64,000 nucleotides of DNA, taken from the NCBI RefSeq assembly GCF_954871325.1, contig NC_088777.1, positions 52,018,002-52,082,001 on the forward strand. Direction: 5' to 3'. The DNA comes from Gordionus sp. m RMFG-2023. Its lineage: Eukaryota; Nematomorpha; Gordioida; Chordodea; Parachordodidae. The notes under the pieces are model-generated. The model was not told the DNA's origin. It did not search any database and saw only the letters and a list, made by a program, of their open reading frames with translations. This document shows positions 44,280 through 56,211 of the stretch, in pieces (position 1 is the first letter of the stretch; the number at the start of each line of letters is the position of its first letter). Made by a program: the position numbers and the translations under genes.

Positions 44280-46370
44280 CATGCCAGACAAATTTAACCT
44301 GGGATTATATGTCATTATGTTTAAGTTTGTTTTTTTTTAGCTTACGCCTTTACATTTTATGTATTTTTTTTGGAAGGAGAGATTTAATAAATTTTATATA
44401 TCTGTATCCGTAGTTTAAGGTTAACCTATTTAATTATATATATATATATATATCTTCAACAAAATAACGTTAAATACTAATAATATGTTTAAATATTATA
44501 CCCCATTCGTTTAGCGTTAACACTCATAAAGGCTAATTTAAAAAACAAAAAAAAACGCTATTTGTTTTATAAATATTTCTTCTTTTTTTTTAATTTAAAA
44601 TCTTTACATTCTTTTTTTTGTTTCAAAATAATTATTCTAAAAATATATTTGTAATTTCTCATTCAATCTGTTAGGAATTAGGATTATCATAAGATTTTAT
44701 AATAATTAAAAAAAAGTTAGGATATACAATTAGATCAAGAAAACTCATTTTGTTTTTAACAAACCAATCTTGTACGAGTGCTTATACAAAATATATCGAA
44801 AAACGCGTTTAAATTATATATAAATATGTATCGAATTAGGCAAAATTGTAAATATATTTCGCGGTATGATCCGGTGACGCTGGAGTCTTGATTTCACCGA
44901 AATTATAATCAAGCATATTGTATAGTAAAGTATACATCTACATACCCTTATAAAATTTTCAAACATCCATAGATTTTTTTTTGTTATATTTGAATTTTTA
45001 AGTTTAAGCCCAAAAATTTTGATCAAAACTTGTCTAAAAATTAATAGGAACGAGAAAACATTAGAAGTTTTAATAAAAAAATGATTACTAGGTGATTTTT
45101 GAATAAATATTTAATATTTTAAGACAATAATATATATTTTAAAAAAAAAATTAAAATATATTTACACCTATTCGATTTCATTATCTGGTCTGGAAATTCA
45201 TCTATTAAAAATATTTATTTATTTATTATTATAGAAATAATTTCTTTAACTTTATAAAAATATCCCAAAAATATAAAAATATTATAATTCAACGAATTTC
45301 AATATTTCATCATATTATAATATAAAATAGAAAAATGTAACAAAAAAAATAACAAAAGTTTGCCATATCATAGCTATCAAGGTGTAACGGCCTAAGGGTC
45401 TAGACTAGTTATATCCGATGGTCTAAGATAAGATAGGTTTTAGCGGATCGCTAAAGATTGATGCGCTAAATATTTCGGTCCAAGCCCTTTTGGCCAGAAT
45501 TAAATGTTTGCTATATATTGGTATATGTTTATTAATTTTGTATCAAAACCCTTGTGCATCTATGGAGATTTTATATATATATTAAAACATTTTATGTAGA
45601 AGAATAAAATTTCCTTGGCCTAAATAAAAATTAAAAATAATAAATTTATGTTTTTGTACTTTTTGTATACATGAGTTTGGTTTTTTTTATAACATTATTA
45701 TTAAAATAGTCATTTTCTTGGTTAATGATAGTCACTACCTTAAGGTATTATTCTGTATAAAACTATCTAACAAATCCATCTTCTACTTCGTAACATGAAA
45801 TTTCTTAATCTTTATTTTAATAAATAATAAAAAATTAAATTTTAAATATAGGCATAGAAGAATTTTAAATAATTTCGTTTCAAAAATTTAGAAATTTTGT
45901 ACTGATAAAAATTAATATTTTGAATGATGAATGATATGTCACAAGCAGCTGAGTTTACCAAAAAATATGTATCTTTTTGTATTTTCTTATATTTTCATGT
46001 TTTTTTGGATTTTTCAATGAAATATCATTGTTTTAGTTAGTTAAAGGAAGATGAAGATTATGAATCCCTTGAGATAAAAATCTGAACTCATATCCCTCGT
46101 TTTGATATTAATAAAATAAATTTGAAAAAAATATGTTTTCTTATATGTTATTATCATCAAAAAATATTAAAAATTTAAAACAAGTTTTTTTATGATAAAT
46201 CATTTTGAATAATCATTTCAAATGAAATCAAACATTTTGATTACACATGTAAAAATTTATTTTCTTGCATTGTGCTTTTTGGCTATATATTTAGATTTAC
46301 TATATTTTTTTTTCTTCCAAAGTATATTATTACAATTTTCGAGGACCATAGCAAAGAATAGTGAGGATGC
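44280..46370. other. A+T-rich intergenic stretch
   Basis: No supported gene. A short minus-strand frame at about 44850-44935 (MLDYNFGEIKTPASPDHTAK..) stands out in composition but is only 26 codons. A more balanced, non-coding patch lies at 45370-45500. Confidence 0.4.
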
Positions 46371-46371
46371 A

Positions 46372-46562
46372 GAAGGCGATTTTTCAACTGACTCAGTATT
46401 TTATCCGGAAAAAAAATATTATGCGACCCTGAATATTTTTGCCAATTAGAATGGCACAACAAAGGTTTAGACATCTATCAGGGAAATCCTGAAATTTAGG
46501 CAATATTTTTCTGGCTAAAAACATTCAGAACCGTTTTTAAAAACGATGATTTTACATCACTA
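46372..46562 (+). mobile_element. MITE-1 copy, eroded ends
   Basis: Core blocks AGTATTTTATCCGGAAAAAA, AAAGGTTTAGACATCTATCA and GGCAATATTTTTCTGGCTAA are intact; the outer arms are shortened. Confidence 0.65.
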
Positions 46563-46564
46563 AA

Positions 46565-47620
46565 CCAAGGAAGATGGATTTTAAAAAATAATATACATAC
46601 TTAATATTTTGGCATTATTATTATTATATTAGGTCAAAATTAGTTCGGCGTATAAATTCTCTTAAATATGGTATAATAGTAATAGCTTGTTAATCAAATC
46701 AAATTTTTGAATAATGATATCAAGGAAATATCATGATACGATAATAAATGCAGATAATAAATCGTAATGTAGCATTCGCTCATTTTTAATTGCAACTCCA
46801 ATTTGCTTTTTTACAAGGAATTTCATAAAAATTTTATAGCCATTTTTGAAGGGTGGGGGGGGGGGGGGAATAAAATTTATCAAGAGTGGCAAATCCCGCC
46901 TTCTCATCTTAAATCTTGAATGATATTCAGTAGATTCTTACCGGGTCGAGTTATCCAGCTATAGTTTAAATGCATTTTAATGATTGAATCATTAGACTTG
47001 ATAGGTATTAGCAATTGGTACACTTATATCATTCTAATAACAATACAGATTTATTGTCCAAAAAATATAATGCTTCCCTCTTAAAAAATATTTTACGAAT
47101 TTCCCCTGATTCATAATTATATGATATGTTATATTTCGCAAACTTTAGTTATAATCTTATGTCTTTTTTTTTAGTTTTCTTTACAAATATATAACATTCT
47201 TAAGAGTTATTTACATCTGTTTCATTGCATAACCTTTAAATTTAAAATATTATACACATTCACTTACTATATACTTATCTTATCAGTTATCACTTATCTT
47301 TAAATATAAAACATGTTATCTTATATTGATAGATATATAGTATATTGTGTAAAATACTTAACAAATTCCATATAACCTTCATATATAGTTATAATTAGAA
47401 ATTTATATTTTAAATAATATTATTATTATCAAAGCATGATTTAGAAGAATAAAGATCATTTTTTTTACAGCTCGACATTCCCACGTCGATGTTGACTGAC
47501 ATGCTATAATACTTAGTTTTACCATTTTAAGAAAATAAAATGAATGAAAGGACCGTCTTTATTGACCTTCAATAATTAAAAAAAAATACATTTTAAACAT
47601 ATTAATTTACCATATCCGCA
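46565..47620. other. A+T-rich stretch, nothing recognised
   Basis: Contains a G run at about 46855-46868 and otherwise low-complexity A/T sequence. Confidence 0.5.
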
Positions 47621-47624
47621 ATGA

Positions 47625-47756
47625 TAGTGTTGTTAAACAGCTGGTAAATTCAATTTAGCCAGAAAAATATTGCCTAAGCCTGGGATTTCGATAATATATG
47701 TCTCTAGACCTTTGTTCCTTCTATGAACAAAATTTTCGGGCTTACATAATATTTAG
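47625..47756 (-). mobile_element. MITE-1 copy, truncated
   Basis: TAGTGTTGTTAAACAGCTGG start, then the reverse-orientation core to GGGCTTACATAATATTT. Both inner arms are reduced. Confidence 0.7.
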
Positions 47757-47769
47757 AGCACTAATGAAA

Positions 47770-47930
47770 ACTAAGTGTTGAAAGAGTTATTTTTAAGGAG
47801 TAACGCGTTACTCATTTCGTTACTTTGCAGGAAAATACGCCCGAATGTTGTTACTTTAAAAATGTTAATGTTTGCTTTGTTTTTAGAAAAGTAAACGCGC
47901 TATTCGTCACTCGTTCTAAGATTCAATATT
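47770..47930. repeat. hAT-like remnant with AGTAACGCGTTACT motif
   Basis: AAGGAGTAACGCGTTACTCA and CGTTACTTT-type words are typical of the ends of another hAT lineage in animals. There are no clear borders. Confidence 0.35.
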
Positions 47931-47939
47931 AATTCGATA

Positions 47940-48650
47940 AATTTGACCCTGCACAAAATCTGGGGGGTAACAAAATGAGGTTTTTAAATATTTTTAGGAG
48001 AAATATATGAATCACTCTTATGAAGTCTGGCAGGCCGTGTATACCATCAAAATATTCCTGGTAGTGTAATATTAGCCGAACTTTGAGAAACCTCCTCTAG
48101 GTACTTCCATTGACATAACTTTTATCAGAATAGTAGAGGAAATGTTTTCAGTAACCGTTCTTAGAAGTGTTTATGCATTGACCATATTCCATTCGGGAAC
48201 AAAGACTAAGTCATCTATCATGCCGCAAGAGAAGCTAAGAGTCTTTCGTCTGTCGGGTATTGGCTTTCCAGTCCAAGCTCCTTAAATTTTTTTTATGTGT
48301 ACATTGTCACAAATATTAAAAGCACCTCCTAATTATAATATATTAATAATTGTCATACAATTAAATTCATGTATTACCTTCAATAACTAGGTCTTTTAGA
48401 TTCTCACGATTTTATAAGGCACTTGTCTTGTGATTCCTTAGGAGTTCTTTTCATTGATTCTTCTGATAAACACTTTGGGTTTCCTCATAAATTTGAAGAG
48501 GTTTTGCTAAAAGAGTTTTACGCAGCGTCGGGGTAGAAACGGATTTCATTGATGCTAGTCCATCAATATTTGATGGACCAATATTAGCTTTCCAAGTACC
48601 GGATTTTGATTTAGAAGTGCTGACTGTTAAAATTTCTCAAACATTTAAAA
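47940..48650. other. GC-balanced, coding-like relic of unknown origin
   Basis: At 48077-48284 the plus strand is open for 68 codons ending at TAA (PNFEKPPLGTSIDITFIRIV.., TVLRSVYALTIFHSGTKTKS..). At 48430-48650 both strands are open for 40-50 codons (minus: KSGTWKANIGPSNIDGLASM..). Composition differs sharply from the flanks. I could not match it to a family; it may be an old gene or transposon piece. Confidence 0.3.
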
Positions 48651-48854
48651 GATGAAATACTTTAAACTTCATCATCTTATCTTGTTCAAGTATTTAAATT
48701 CTTTTCTCATATAGAGTATAAGAGTAACCTTCAAATGACGACACAAGAACAATTTATATAGATATATTCATAATTCATTATAAATTTTACGACTTTAGAA
48801 TTATGTACATAAAAAGAAAATGAATGATGAGCTTTAGGATTGAAAAATTCTAAG

Positions 48855-49247
48855 ATGTTGGGAAGCAGGGATTTCTGGATCTCTATTCTGCATTATTATG
48901 TGAGGGATTTCAGTCACCCACAGGCACTGGTTACTAGAAACTGCACGAATTCAATATCTGGGCTTAAAAAAACACGGATCTTTTTTTCCTTTATTTTTTT
49001 TATACAAAACTTCTTAAACTATACCGGGTTTTTAGAAAATAAAATTTTAATTTTTAAATCAATTAATCAGTTAGACAGATCTCTAGGGACCCTGATAAAA
49101 GATTTTACTTTCGTAGAAAACTGCCCGTCCAATTTTTTAAGCATTGACTCTTTTCTAGACTTTTACCTTTTTATTATTATTTTTTTAGTTCCTTTAATGT
49201 TTTTCATATATTTTTTTTTCCGGAAATGTATTATTTTTACAACTTAG
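48855..49247 (+). CDS. Hypothetical 130-codon open frame running into MITE-2
   Basis: ATG at 48855 opens a frame (MLGSRDFWISILHYYVRDFS..) with a hydrophobic segment near the end (FLDFYLFIIIFLVPLMFFIY). The last dozen or so codons and the stop lie inside MITE-2, so at least the C-terminus is transposon-derived. Length is unusual for A+T-rich DNA, but no homology is recognised. Confidence 0.25.
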   Translation: MLGSRDFWISILHYYVRDFSHPQALVTRNCTNSISGLKKTRIFFSFIFFIQNFLNYTGFLENKILIFKSINQLDRSLGTLIKDFTFVENCPSNFLSIDSFLDFYLFIIIFLVPLMFFIYFFFRKCIIFTT

Positions 49248-49596
49248 AATCATTTATTTGAGCGCGTTTTTTTAAAAAAATTTAAAAATCTGATTTTACC
49301 GGAAATAGGAATACCTATCTTATGAGTTGTCGACAATTTTGCTGTAAGACTTTGAGTTCATTTATAATTTATATATAAAAAATATATATGGAAAATTATA
49401 AATTATAATAAGTTTTTAATAATTCATGATAAAAATTGTTCTGAAATTCGTAGGGAAGGTATTCCAAACATGACGGCATGCATTTCCGGTAAAATCAGAT
49501 TTTTAAATTTTTTAAAAAAAACGCGCCAAAAAAAATGATTTAAAGTTGAAAAAAATAAACACATCTCCGGAAAAAAACACATTGTCACAAACATAT
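49208..49596. mobile_element. MITE-2, clearest copy
   Basis: A near-perfect palindrome. Left arm CCGGAAATGTATTATTTTTA..GAGCGCGTTTTTTTAAAA..AAAAATCTGATTTTACCGGA; right arm TCCGGTAAAATCAGATTTTT..AACGCGCC..AACACATTGTCAC. The arms are about 90 bp. Confidence 0.75.
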
Positions 49597-49677
49597 ATAT
49601 ATTTTTTTAATATATATTCTTATTTGTTTCTTTTTTTTTTGAAAAATAATTTCTAATTCAATGACATATATGATACC

Positions 49678-49981
49678 TAGACTGACGATTCATTCATTAA
49701 AAGTGTACATCGATGCAAATCATCTGGAGACGCCATCTTGGTTACACTAATCTTTATTAAAATTTTAAACGAGAGCCTAAATTTATTCCTATATCTGATG
49801 CAAACTTTGTTTAAATAATTACCGGATCATCGAGATAATAAGGAAGCAAGTTATCAATTTTATAGTAGTTTTTAACATGAGAATATTTACCTATATGTGT
49901 AACCAAAATGGCGGGCCCAGCTGATTTGCTTTTAACGACGCTTAAAAAATGCATTTAATGAATGAATGAATCGTCAGTCTA
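49678..49981. mobile_element. MITE-5 copy 2
   Basis: Termini TAGACTGACGATTCATTCAT and ATGAATGAATCGTCAGTCTA are perfectly inverted over about 20 bp with TA at both outer edges. 304 bp, non-coding; homologous to 429-709. Confidence 0.8.
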
Positions 49982-50800
49982 TGTCATTGTTTCTAGTACA
50001 ATTTTTTTTTTTTAAATTTTTTTATGATGAATTTAATTATGTATAATAAACTTTTAAATTTAAAAAATAATTTAAAAAAAATTAATTAAACAGCTGATAA
50101 AAAAAAGTAAATGAATTGGAACATTTTATTTACTACTCATATTTTTAAATTTCCCTGTAAAAAAAAATATGGCAATAAAAAATTATTCAAAAAAAAAATA
50201 AAAATAATCGAATCGAATCGGGATGGATGAGCCATGAAATTATTAAAGAATAAAAAGTGCGAGGCGGGGAAGACTTGATATTATAAAATACCCAAACTGG
50301 GCCCAAAGAAAAAAAATATTTTTAAAAATAATTCAATCGAAAAAGCGTATTTATTTTAAAATCTGAGCCTGGAATAGCGCCTGTCTAAAATTCTGACGTC
50401 TGCCGATCTCTTTTTTTTGTTAAAATTATAACTAACGGAATTAGATTATTCCATCTCCACTTTTTGTTAATTTTATAAGGGGATCAATTTTAAAAATTAA
50501 GTTTCTACCGTTTTCGATAAGGAAGCGTCATTTATTATATTATAATTTAATTTATTTTATAAATATTTTGCATTTTTTTTAAAAATGTATATAGAATAGT
50601 ATATTTATAAAAAAAATGTTTTATGTAAAGTAATTTCTTACAAAAAATTTCAGGAGACGATATTGTGTTTTTATTAGACTCTTAAAATATTTAATGTAAG
50701 TAAACACTAAATTAATATATGAAAAAAAAAAAAAAATTCCGATTTAAAAAATATATAGGTGGAATATAGTGTAAAATGATAAGAATAAGGAAGAAAAAAT
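49982..50800. other. A+T-rich stretch, nothing recognised
   Basis: Poly-A and poly-T rich; a small GC patch at 50215-50300 has no coding or repeat signature I can name. Confidence 0.45.
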
Positions 50801-50899
50801 GAGTCTAGCTAAGTTCTGTGGAGAGAAAACTGCCAAATGAAACTTTAAAAAAAATCGCTTTAAGGATAGCACTAGCCAGTCTCTATCTGAGAAAGAAGA

Positions 50900-52891
50900 C
50901 TTTTTGCGGATCCCCAGTATACTAACGGATGTGAGATCCTAAATCCTTGAAGAAGGATAATGCAAGCTTGCCTAAAGAAGTTAAGGTAGTGGATATTAAT
51001 GGGATATAGATGTGATCTTCTGATATTTCCGAATATTTTGAAATTTTATGTTGTTCTTTTTGCTCATGTAGGTTTAGAGTTTGGTTGGATAAAGCTAATG
51101 GATCTATACAAGAACAGTCCCAAACCTGAAATTAGCGTTTCCGTGGTATCAGGGTGATTCCGTTAGACCCTTTTCATCGGATCTAAAATTCCTGGTGATT
51201 AAAGTATAGATAGTATTTGGGCGTTTTCAATGATGGATCAAGGAAATGTATTGGATGTGCCTGAGGATTTGTCCTTTGCACGATCTGCAATGTAAGCTGT
51301 ATCTAACTTTTCTCTCTATGGGAATTCTACAGCCAGAACAGAAGTGAGGATAGGTTATTGTACAATTTAAACAGATTCCTATTGCGTTAGTTAGCTTATT
51401 GTTGGTTGGTTTTGGTTGTAGTTGAAGATTTTTCGAATGAATGACTACTAAATATTAATGCCCGGATCTATTAAGTAAAGAAGTGAAGAGAGAACGGTCT
51501 GTTGGGAGCATGCTTAATAATAGGGATTCAACTCAGCATGCTTCTAGCCTATCCCAAATCTTCTATTGGATTCGGGTCATGGGACATCATTAACGCATAT
51601 CCTACATAGCAGGATGGAATCATCTAAGGAAAAGTCATTTTGTGAGGTGTAGGGCGTGATTGTGGGTTTCGAAAGTAGACTGCTCAAAATAAAGAGAGTG
51701 AGAGCAAGGGTAGGAGAGCTAAATCCTAAACCACCACTTTTGGATAATGAAGTTTGAGCCCACGCTGTCTCGTTTAATTCTAGATTAAAAATATTTTCGG
51801 TTAGATCTTTTATTTTTTTTTCAAAAATAGGCTTTGAGCCCAGAGCATAAAGATTGTGTGGAATGTTAAAGAAGTTATTAAGGAGGGAAAATAATTTATT
51901 CGAGGGTAGCATGTCAAGGAGGTCACCAAGCTTTCGAAGGATATCAACAGTAGAGTGGTGGAAGGCACTGATTGCAGTGAATCAGCTGGGGATGGATGTG
52001 CTAGCTCCTCCATGGAGGTAATTTTGAAATTGTGGGGATTTTGATCGGAGTAGTTTACTTGCACAAATTCGGATTATATGGGGTTGCTAATGAGATCAAC
52101 AACGCATTTCATTTCCTAGATAATGTGTACTGGATTATTGACTTCCAATTGAGGTCCACTAATGATTTCGTCTTCTATATACCAGACGTGGAGTGAAAGT
52201 GAGCATTCTGATGAATTATTTTATTGATTACAAGACTAAATAAAAAGCATCCTAGTAGATCACCTTATTGGATGCCCTCTGGGAGTATTTTTTGCTAATC
52301 GAACTGCAAAATTAATGGAAATTGGGAACAAGAATAAAGAAATTTGGTAAGAATGAGTTACGAGAGAGGGTGTTGTACGCATTAACAAAATCAATTTTGA
52401 AATGATGTGTTTCATTTGTGGGATTGCTCTCCAAATAAAGAAGAGTAAAAAACAACGGCCTCACATCCGCCAACAATGTCTACCCTAAATTGAAATAGGG
52501 TGAGAAGGTAGGAGGCTTCATATTTTATGATGGATGTAATCATATTAGCGACAGGGCGGCGGAAAGTTGAACCAATGGCTATTGGTTTGATATCAATGTT
52601 ATGCTTCTGTAAAACTATAAGTATGGCATCAAAAAGAATGGGGGAGACATGGCTGGGAGCATCACCCTATAAGATTCGGTTGCACAAGATTGTGATTTTA
52701 AGAAGGATGGAAGTTGGTGAGCTGGCCAATGGATAAGTTAAGCCCTGGAGGAATATGGGTATGATTCCATGTAGGCCATAAGCGGAGTCTTGGTGGAAAG
52801 ATAGGATTGCTTTCCTTACTTCATCTGTTTTATTTATACTAAGCATAACATTTATAAATGAATAAAGATTAGATTTTCCTATAATTAACAT
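50900..52891 (-). mobile_element. LINE remnant with decayed reverse transcriptase
   Basis: The minus strand preserves blocks of a LINE RT in order. VRKAILSFHQDSAYGLHGII at 52830-52770; KPIAIGSTFRRPVANM at about 52575 (the 'RPIAVG.TLRRL..K' block); a GGCEA block near 52465; GIQ-GDLLG at about 52270 (the 'QQGDPLGPLLF' block); WYIEDEIISGPQLEV at about 52185 (palm, where YxDD is now YIED); then NETAWAQTSLSKSGGLGFSS at about 51740 (the 'WAQA.LP...GG.G.R' block). Several in-frame stops and frameshifts, plus the altered palm, show it is dead. The 5' half is missing and the 3' end is not sharply defined. The remnant at 8976-9180 matches the expected C-terminus of the same type. Confidence 0.65.
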
Positions 52892-53355
52892 TTATATGGG
52901 CCAATATACATTTTATAAACTTTCACTGTTACCATTATTTTGGAGAAATATAAGCTGAATGATTTTATTTTTGGTAAAACATGAAAATTAAAAAAACCTA
53001 GAATTTGATAAAATTGTATTTTTACAATTTTTTTTATTTCAAAGGCGCACACATAAAATTTGTAAAATGAAAATTAAAAAGATGATAATTTTGGAATGAG
53101 TCTTCGTTTCTCATAATGTCATTTAATAAAATACAAATAATATTTTTTTGCGACGATTAAAATAAAGGTAAGATATACAATAAAAGCTAACGATATTTAT
53201 TCTACATAACTCATTTCGAGAAAAATTATAGTAGATGAATAATTTAATTTTCTTGTCTTATTAATTTATTCTTTTTTAAATACAAAAAATATATATATTT
53301 TTCCAATATATTCTAAATTTAGATTAATTTTTTAAAATTAGACTTTTTTTTATAG
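52892..53355. other. A+T-rich stretch before an orphan exon
   Basis: No feature except the poly-T acceptor tract at its right end. Confidence 0.4.
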
Positions 53356-53473
53356 CCATCACGCATACCCTCTAATGTTTCCGCTCGAAGTCCGGTGGAC
53401 AGACACATTAATGGAACTTAGCAGACCGGACATGTTCTATGTTTGGATCCATTTTTATGAGAATAATTTGAAG
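53356..53473 (+). CDS. Orphan internal exon, unknown product
   Basis: Plus strand, acceptor GACTTTTTTTTATAG, donor TTGAAG|GTAACA. 118 nt, open for 39 full codons: HHAYPLMFPLEVRWTDTLME then LSRPDMFYVWIHFYENNLK. Phase 2 in, phase 0 out. 'V..T..M..SRPDMFYVWI' is reminiscent of the first strands of Tudor domains ('V..V..PD.FYVQ'), but 39 residues do not allow an assignment. No partner exon found. Confidence 0.45.
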
Positions 53474-54185
53474 GTAACAAACCGGATATACACCTTATCT
53501 CCAAATTATTTTAACTAGCAACTCACAGAAACCAAAACCCCGATAGTAAATAAAAGAATTTTAAAAAAATCCAGATTATCATGGACATAGCTAAAAAAAA
53601 TTATAAGTATAAATCCACCATTTTTTAGTGTGGTCAAATAGTTGGTTTACACGACCACAACCCTGATTTTTAGAAAAAATGAACCAGAACTAACCCAAAT
53701 TGATCCAAGCACCGACCCAGGCACCGGGCACCGACCCGAGAACCAACCCAAAACCAACTTATTAATAAAAAATTGATAATTATTTTATTGTGAATATTTT
53801 GCTCAATCATATTTTTTATGCATAGAGGACTAGTATTTCAATATTAGCCTAGAAAATAATTATCTATAAGATTATTTATTTTTTAAAAAAAATTGTCCTC
53901 TTCTTAAACTGATAAATATTTGATAATTTTTACTTCACACTAGAAAATCGATTGGCAAACTTGAGTTTTGATCGATAAACCACATTTAAAAACTAGAGGA
54001 CGAATAGTTCAATTTAATATTAACTAAATATTTAGCATCGAATTATAAATAATTATCTTCTAGGACTGGGCTGATTTTAGGAATTTATAGGATATTTATA
54101 TATTATATATCATCAAGAAAATGAGGGTAATATGTGTTTATTTAATTAATAATTTTTGGGTTATAAGTCTAAAGTTGTAAAATTG

Positions 54186-54734
54186 GCTAAAGCCAGCGTC
54201 TACATGAGCGGGAGGGGTAGGAACAGTTTGCATCCTATTTTTTTGAGGGGGTAGGATAATTTTTTTTGGGGGTTTTCTATTAAATTTTGAGATAAAATAG
54301 GACAAAATTTATTGCTGTAAAAATTAATTTTTATTATAGTATTATTATAATACAATTCATCGACCAAATCTATATATTGCAAACAATCATACACATTGTT
54401 TTCCAAACAAACTATCCTTTTAAATGTAATTTAAAAGGTTTAGATATTTCAGCAAGCTCATAATGGCATAATAATTAATTCATTGTAAATAATGGAGGTT
54501 TTAATTGAATTTATTATCTAAAAAATAAATTCTTTATATTCACAAAATATCGATAGTTGGTAGTAGAGATAGATTAATTTAAGTTATCCTTTATAAATTC
54601 TTTGAAAAGAGTATCAATAAATAAATAGGTGAAAATAATGATAGGTGGCGGGAATTTTTTAGGGGGGTAGGGAAAGGTTTTTGAAGGGGGTTTGCATCCA
54701 GTGAAAATCCTGTCATGTAGACGCTGGCTAAAGC
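54186..54734 (-). mobile_element. MITE-3 copy 1 with perfect 8-bp target duplication
   Basis: The element spans 54194-54726 (533 bp), CAGCGTCTACATGAGCGGGA to CCTGTCATGTAGACGCTG, flanked by GCTAAAGC at 54186-54193 and 54727-54734. CAG..CTG edges and an 8-bp duplication place it in hAT. It is inverted relative to copy 2, about 950 bp away. Confidence 0.9.
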
Positions 54735-55665
54735 TCAAGCCGATCAGGTGAGTTGGCATTAGTAAGCTCAGGAGTTGGCTCTACTTAGTTGGCTCAATAG
54801 TTGGCTTGAGTTTATTATTGAACCGAAATGTACTTATTTATTATTTAACCCTAATTCGCTAATGGATATTATAAATTGCACAATATATATCCAAAGGTTG
54901 CCTTCCATCATAATATTTTTGCAATATTGGCTATCCAAATAATTTCAAGAATCTGTATTATATACACTCTAACGAGTAGTTCTAGCTGATCCTTGGTCCC
55001 AAGTATCGATGGAAAGATCATTCAGTGCACTATACTACGATTAAGTAACCCCATTACCAACTAGATTGGACAAATACAATTTAGACGATATTTTAATCAT
55101 CAAACTTAATAAAAATTTGTAAAACAACGTTATCTTTCAAGTTTTGATATTCATTATTTATATAAGATTTTGAATTGAATCGGTTATTAATATTTGTGAA
55201 TAATTATGTATTAACTTAGAATAAATAAAATAATTTTAATGAAATTGTTAAAAAGTTAATAATTTTTTAATGACAATATCAAAAAATGTGGGACAGCCAT
55301 TTTTCGAACTCCTTAATCTAACAATATTTTTTTTAATCCAATTGCACTCGGATTTCGACAATAATTTTATTTTTTGCTTAAAATTAATAATATAGAAAAC
55401 TAAAGAATGTCAATAATGATAAAATTTCAGAATAATATTGTACTTTTTAACACTCTAAAGAAATTTTTTTGGATTGGATCTATAAAAAAAAATTTCTCCG
55501 ATTATTGCGTAAAATGTAGAAATTTTTAAAAAGAATTTTCTATATCCAATCCAGATAAGATTATATTTTTCCAAAATCTTATGTTGATAGTTTTGAAGAA
55601 TTTGTATGTGCCATTAAATTAAAAAATAAAATAAATAGTCCTGTGCCCGGGTCGATACCTGGGTT
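54735..55665. other. Spacer between the two MITE-3 copies
   Basis: A+T-rich DNA, one GC-balanced patch at 54930-55070 without an open frame, and an ACCGACCC/GGGTCGATACC-type word pair with 53700-53760. That pair suggests both MITE-3 copies may lie inside an older, larger hAT-like element. Confidence 0.3.
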
Positions 55666-56211
55666 GGTGATTGCAGCGTCTACATGACAGGATTTTCACT
55701 GGATGCAAACCCCGTTCAAAAACCTTTGCCTACCCCCCTAAAAAATCCCGCTGCCTTCGGCGGCGATGTCTGTCTATTATTGTTTTCACCTTTTTAATTT
55801 ATTGATACTCTTTTCAGAGATTCTACCAACTATCGATATTTTGTGAATATAAAGAATTTATTTTTTAGATAATAAATTCAATTAAAACCTCCATTATTTA
55901 CAATGAATTAATAATTATGGCATTATGAGCTTGCTGAAATATCTAAAAAGGATAGCAGAAAGATTCATTTGGAAAACAATGTGTATGATTGTTTGCAATA
56001 TGTAGATTTGGTCGATGAATTGTATTATAATAATTCTATAATAAAAGTATTAATATTTACAGCAATAAATTTTGTCCTATTTCATCTCGAAATCTAATAG
56101 ATAACCCCCCAAAAAATTTATCCTACCCCCATCAGTCTATCCCCCACCCCCTCAAAAAATAGGATGCAAACTGTTCCTACCCCTCCCGCTCATGTAGACA
56201 CTGGGTGATTG
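55666..56211 (+). mobile_element. MITE-3 copy 2 with perfect 8-bp target duplication
   Basis: The element spans 55674-56203 (530 bp), CAGCGTCTACATGACAGGAT to CCGCTCATGTAGACACTG, flanked by GGTGATTG at 55666-55673 and 56204-56211. On the plus strand it holds a roughly 60-codon frame with YELAEISKKD, ENNVYDCLQYVDLVDELYYN and N(S)IIK. The last part is conserved in copy 1 with conservative changes. Confidence 0.9.

Noticed and set aside
48077-48284. Cys-loop receptor fragment
   Set aside because: The string LGTSIDITFIRIVEE briefly recalled the 'VG.SI.I.SI..ISE' strand of Cys-loop channels, but the following Trp-x-Asp-x-Arg and Cys-loop signatures are absent.
54200-54406. 68-codon minus-strand frame as a host gene
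   Set aside because: Falls entirely within MITE-3 copy 1; treated as part of the element and discussed as a possible captured fragment.
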